Shown: positions 4,468 through 7,353 of the stretch, piece by piece
Numbering within the stretch: the first letter of the stretch is position 1
How the letters are laid out: each line of letters opens with the position of its first letter
Assembly: GCA_018383375.1 (NCBI GenBank)
Contig: JAHAWW010000170.1
Coordinates: forward strand, 1 to 7,353
Direction of reading: 5' to 3'
DNA from: Prevotellamassilia sp.
GTDB lineage: Bacteria > Bacteroidota > Bacteroidia > Bacteroidales > Bacteroidaceae
DNA length: 7,353 nt
Program-made: the position numbers and the translations under genes
The notes under the pieces: model-generated
What the model was told of the DNA's origin: nothing
What the model saw: the letters and a program-made list of their open reading frames with translations, nothing else
The model's database searches: none

Positions 4468-6537
4468 ATGTCTCAAAAAACCTCCCTCATATCTTTCAGT
4501 CAGTCGTCTGCATGGCTTTGTCTTTTGGCGCTGTGCCTTGTCTTGGGTAGTTGTGGCAGCGTGGAGCGCACAGTGCGCCGTGCCGAGGCCGCCGAAGCCA
4601 TTGGTGAGCATCTCGAGGCAGCCAATCTCTATCGCATGGCCTATCGAGCCACCCCCACCAAGCAACGTAGTCAGCGCGGCCTCTTGGCTTTTCGTATGGG
4701 CGAAGCCTGTCATCGCTATGGCAACTCGGCTCGAGCGCTCGGAGCTTACCGCTCGGCCGAGCGATATGGCTTCACCGACTCGCTCACCTACCTGCGTTTG
4801 GGGCAACATGCCGCATTGGCCGGCGACTATAAAGCTGCGGCAGACTATTACGCCAAATATCTTGACCACCATCCCGACGACGCTCTTGCCCGGGCCGGAC
4901 TCTCGGCTGCCCAGACGGCTCCGGCCATCAAGGCTGCAGGCTCAGACTACACCGTCAGTCCCGACCGTTTATTTGGTGGCTCACGCTCAGACTATGCACC
5001 GGCTTTTGGCTCGCCCGACGGCTCCTCGCTTTTCTTCACCACCACCCGTCCGGCAGTCACCGGCAACGACCTCAGTGGCATCACCGGTATGAAAAACGGC
5101 GACATCTTTTTTTCTCGAAAAGACGAAAAAGGGGCATGGAAAAGCCCCGAGCCGGCAGAGGGCATTAACACCGAGCTTGACGAAGGTGCGCCTGCTTTCA
5201 CCCCCGACGGCCAAACCATGTATTTCACAGCCTGCCCCACCGACGGCTCTTATCCGCGCATGGCCGAAATCAGACGGTCCACAAGAAGCGATGCCAAATG
5301 GAGCAAACCAGAAACCGTGAAACTCACAGCCGACACGCTTTCGAGTTATGCTCATCCGGCCGTGTCGCCCGACGGACGCTATCTCTATTTTGTTTCAGAT
5401 ATGCCCGGAGGCTACGGTGGCCTCGACTTGTGGCGTGCACTGATGGACAGTCATGGGCTTGGCAGCGTCGAAAACCTCGGTCCCGACATCAACACGCCCG
5501 GCGACGAGATGTTCCCCACGTTTCGGCCCGGGGGCGAATTGTATTTCTCTTCAGACGGCCGTTCACCATCGCTTGGCGGTCTCGACATCTACCGTGCCAC
5601 TGAAGACACCGTCCACCACACCTGGACCGTCGCCCACCTGCCCTATCCCGTCAATAGTTCGGGCAATGATTTCGGCATGACCTTTGAGGGCATCTACAAC
5701 CGTGGCTACTTCTCTTCGTCACGCTCCACCGGCGGTCGGGGATGGGACAAACTCTTCACCTTCAGCCGGCCCGAACAGGTGCAGAGTGTCAAGGGTTGGG
5801 TCTATGAGCAAGACGGCTACGAGCTCACCGATGCCACGGTCTATATGGTGGGCAATGATGGCTCAACCATCGCTTTTGGCGTGCGGCCGGACGGTTCGTT
5901 CGAACAGCGACTTGAGCCCGGTGTGAGCTATGTGCTATTGGCCACCAGCCCGGGCCATCTCAATTGCCGTGGCGAAGTGGTGGCCGACAGTGCCGAAATC
6001 ACCCGTCAGACCGTCTTGCAATTTCCGTTGGCCTCCATCAGCATCCCTGTGCTCGTGCGTGGTGTCTATTATGCTTTCGACGACGATGTGGTCATCGAAA
6101 CCTCGCGTCCGGCCCTTGAGCGTCTGGCCAATTTGTTGAAAGAAAACCCTCACGTCACCATCGAACTCTCTGCCCATTGCGACTGGCGTGGCTCCGACGA
6201 CTACAACGACCGTCTCTCGCAGCGACGTGCAGAGAGTGTGGTGCGTTTTTTGAGCCAGCAAGGCATTGCCGCCGACCGTCTCACGGCCGTGGGCTATGGC
6301 GAGCGCCGTCCGAGAGTCATCACCAAAAAGATGGCCGAGAACTATGATTTTTTGAACGAAGGCGACACGCTCACCACCGATTTCATCCTACGGCTCACGC
6401 CCGAACAACAAGAAGTCTGCAACGCCCTCAACCGCCGCACAGAGTTTCGCGTGCTCCGCACCACATACGGCCTTTTCACCCCCGATGGCAAAATTCGGCC
6501 CGAAGCCTTGACGCCTCGTCGCGAAACTCAGCCATAA
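4468..6537 (+). CDS. porE: PorE-like type IX secretion lipoprotein (TPR, five-bladed propeller, CRD, OmpA domain)
   Basis: PorE is an outer-membrane lipoprotein that anchors the type IX secretion machinery to peptidoglycan. This 689-residue product has every part of that architecture. A signal peptide ends in the lipobox LGSC with Cys29 as the lipidated residue. TPR-like helices span about 33-150. A beta-propeller at about 165-435 shows five PD40-type repeats: SPDG at 182-185, TPDG at 245-248, SPDG at 300-303, RPGG at 353-356, and a divergent fifth near 401-418. A carboxypeptidase-regulatory-like domain follows at about 439-525, then an OmpA-like domain at about 530-680. In the last domain, Asp572 and Arg587 are 15 residues apart, as in the diaminopimelate-binding pair of OmpA-type domains. 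An insertion of about 40 residues precedes the last strand (NRRTEFRVL). The methyltransferase gene begins 23 bases after its stop. A generic OmpA/PD40 lipoprotein outside the secretion system is the alternative. Confidence 0.93.
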   Translation: MSQKTSLISFSQSSAWLCLLALCLVLGSCGSVERTVRRAEAAEAIGEHLEAANLYRMAYRATPTKQRSQRGLLAFRMGEACHRYGNSARALGAYRSAERYGFTDSLTYLRLGQHAALAGDYKAAADYYAKYLDHHPDDALARAGLSAAQTAPAIKAAGSDYTVSPDRLFGGSRSDYAPAFGSPDGSSLFFTTTRPAVTGNDLSGITGMKNGDIFFSRKDEKGAWKSPEPAEGINTELDEGAPAFTPDGQTMYFTACPTDGSYPRMAEIRRSTRSDAKWSKPETVKLTADTLSSYAHPAVSPDGRYLYFVSDMPGGYGGLDLWRALMDSHGLGSVENLGPDINTPGDEMFPTFRPGGELYFSSDGRSPSLGGLDIYRATEDTVHHTWTVAHLPYPVNSSGNDFGMTFEGIYNRGYFSSSRSTGGRGWDKLFTFSRPEQVQSVKGWVYEQDGYELTDATVYMVGNDGSTIAFGVRPDGSFEQRLEPGVSYVLLATSPGHLNCRGEVVADSAEITRQTVLQFPLASISIPVLVRGVYYAFDDDVVIETSRPALERLANLLKENPHVTIELSAHCDWRGSDDYNDRLSQRRAESVVRFLSQQGIAADRLTAVGYGERRPRVITKKMAENYDFLNEGDTLTTDFILRLTPEQQEVCNALNRRTEFRVLRTTYGLFTPDGKIRPEALTPRRETQP

Positions 6538-6560
6538 CCCCTTAGCCCACCCCTTCGTCT

Positions 6561-7353
6561 ATGCCCGTCATACCCATTCAAGACCTGTCAGCTCCGGAGT
6601 TGGCGCCATACAGCCGCCTCACAGAGGCTCAGTTGCGTGCACGCCTTTGTCCCTCTTCGGCACTCTTCATCGCCGAGAGTCCCAAGGTCATTCACACGGC
6701 ACTCGAGGCCGGCATGGAGCCCGTTTCGATGCTTTGCGAAGAAAAACACATTGTCGGCGATGCCGCCTCTCTGGTGGAGCGAATGGGCCATCTGCCCATC
6801 TACACCGGCAGTCGCGAATTGCTCTCGTCGCTCACGGGCTACGTGATGACTCGCGGTGTGTTGTGTGCCATGCGCCGTCCGGCGCCACGAGCGCTCGAAG
6901 AGGTCGCCTGCGAGGCCGCCCGTGTGGTGGTGCTCGACGGCGTGACCGATTGGACCAATGTCGGTGCCATATTTCGCTCGGCTGCAGCGCTGGGTATAGA
7001 TGCCGTGGTGTTGTCGCCCGACAGTTGCGACCCTTTGGTGCGTCGCGTGGTGAGAGTTTCGATGGGCAGTGTTTTTCTTGTGCCCTGGACGGTGACGGCC
7101 CATCCTCTGGCCGAGCTTCGTCGTGTGGGTTTCAAGACAGTGGCCATGGCCCTGACCGACCGCAGCATTTCGCTCGATGCGCCCTGTCTCAAACGCGAAC
7201 CTCGTTTGGCCCTCATCATGGGCACCGAGGGCGACGGCTTGTCGGCAGAGACCATTGCAGCAGCCGACTATACCGTGCGCATTCCCATGCACCACGGCGT
7301 AGACTCGCTCAATGTCGCCGCTGCCGCCGCTGTGGCCTTTTGGGAATTGAGAA
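6561..7353 (+). CDS. SpoU/TrmH-family RNA 2'-O-methyltransferase (C-terminus off window)
   Basis: This enzyme methylates the ribose 2'-OH of a nucleotide in rRNA or tRNA using S-adenosylmethionine. From the ATG at 6561, 264 codons are open to the window edge. Residues up to about 105 form an L30e-like substrate-binding domain (ALFIAESPKVIHTALEAG is its conserved helix). The SPOUT catalytic domain carries motif 1 TNVGAIFRSAAALG with its conserved Asn and Arg, motif 2 MGTEGDGLS, and motif 3 IPMHHGVDSLNVAAAAAVAFWE, which form the knotted cofactor site. Motif 1 has DWTN where DPTN or NPTN is more usual. Since motif 3 is nearly always close to the end, only a few residues are probably missing. It starts 23 bases after the porE-like stop and is likely co-transcribed. 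The exact RNA target cannot be told, so no symbol is assigned. Confidence 0.94.
   Translation, partial: MPVIPIQDLSAPELAPYSRLTEAQLRARLCPSSALFIAESPKVIHTALEAGMEPVSMLCEEKHIVGDAASLVERMGHLPIYTGSRELLSSLTGYVMTRGVLCAMRRPAPRALEEVACEAARVVVLDGVTDWTNVGAIFRSAAALGIDAVVLSPDSCDPLVRRVVRVSMGSVFLVPWTVTAHPLAELRRVGFKTVAMALTDRSISLDAPCLKREPRLALIMGTEGDGLSAETIAAADYTVRIPMHHGVDSLNVAAAAAVAFWELR

Noticed and set aside
6588..7295. A 235-codon minus-strand open frame opposite the methyltransferase
   Set aside because: It is rich in His, Gly and Arg with no domain, while the plus-strand frame carries all three SPOUT motifs. It is an antisense shadow of GC-rich codons.

Overview
The window looks like chromosomal DNA from a member of the order Bacteroidales. 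Three things support this: a multidomain lipoprotein with the layout of the type IX secretion protein PorE, a sensor kinase with the HQLGTP-type H-box common in Bacteroidetes, and weak or absent Shine-Dalgarno sequences with TAnnTTTG-type -7 promoter elements. The base composition is fairly GC-rich. I cannot place it to genus.

Layout: On the minus strand, reading right to left from about 2170, lie recR (2081-1473), a small four-helix membrane protein of unknown function (1408-947), and a family 2 glycosyltransferase whose C-terminus runs off the left edge (954-1). The last two overlap by 8 bases and are probably translationally coupled. On the plus strand, reading right from about 2200, lie engB (2286-2894), a 334-base non-coding stretch, an orphan sensor histidine kinase (3229-4404), a porE-like lipoprotein gene (4468-6537), and a SpoU/TrmH-type rRNA or tRNA 2'-O-methyltransferase (from 6561), which is cut off at or very near its C-terminus by the right edge. 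Genes on the two strands diverge from a compact region at 2082-2285 that holds back-to-back promoter-like motifs.

How the genes fit together: recR (DNA repair), engB (50S ribosome assembly) and the methyltransferase are housekeeping genes. The kinase and PorE-like protein form the more specialised pair. PorE is an outer-membrane lipoprotein of the type IX secretion system that binds peptidoglycan through an OmpA-like domain. An orphan kinase of the same general type as PorY, which acts with the distantly encoded regulator PorX, sits directly upstream, so a functional link is plausible but unproven.

The least ordinary part is non-coding. Between engB and the kinase, 2948-3171 is a 224-base inverted repeat with 91-base arms. 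Each arm carries three short hairpins in the same order. The arms are about three quarters identical by eye. Their differences fall mainly in loops and linkers, one stem shows a compensatory pair change, and wobble pairs point to one preferred RNA orientation per arm. I see no tRNA, rRNA, CRISPR array, insertion sequence or prophage gene.
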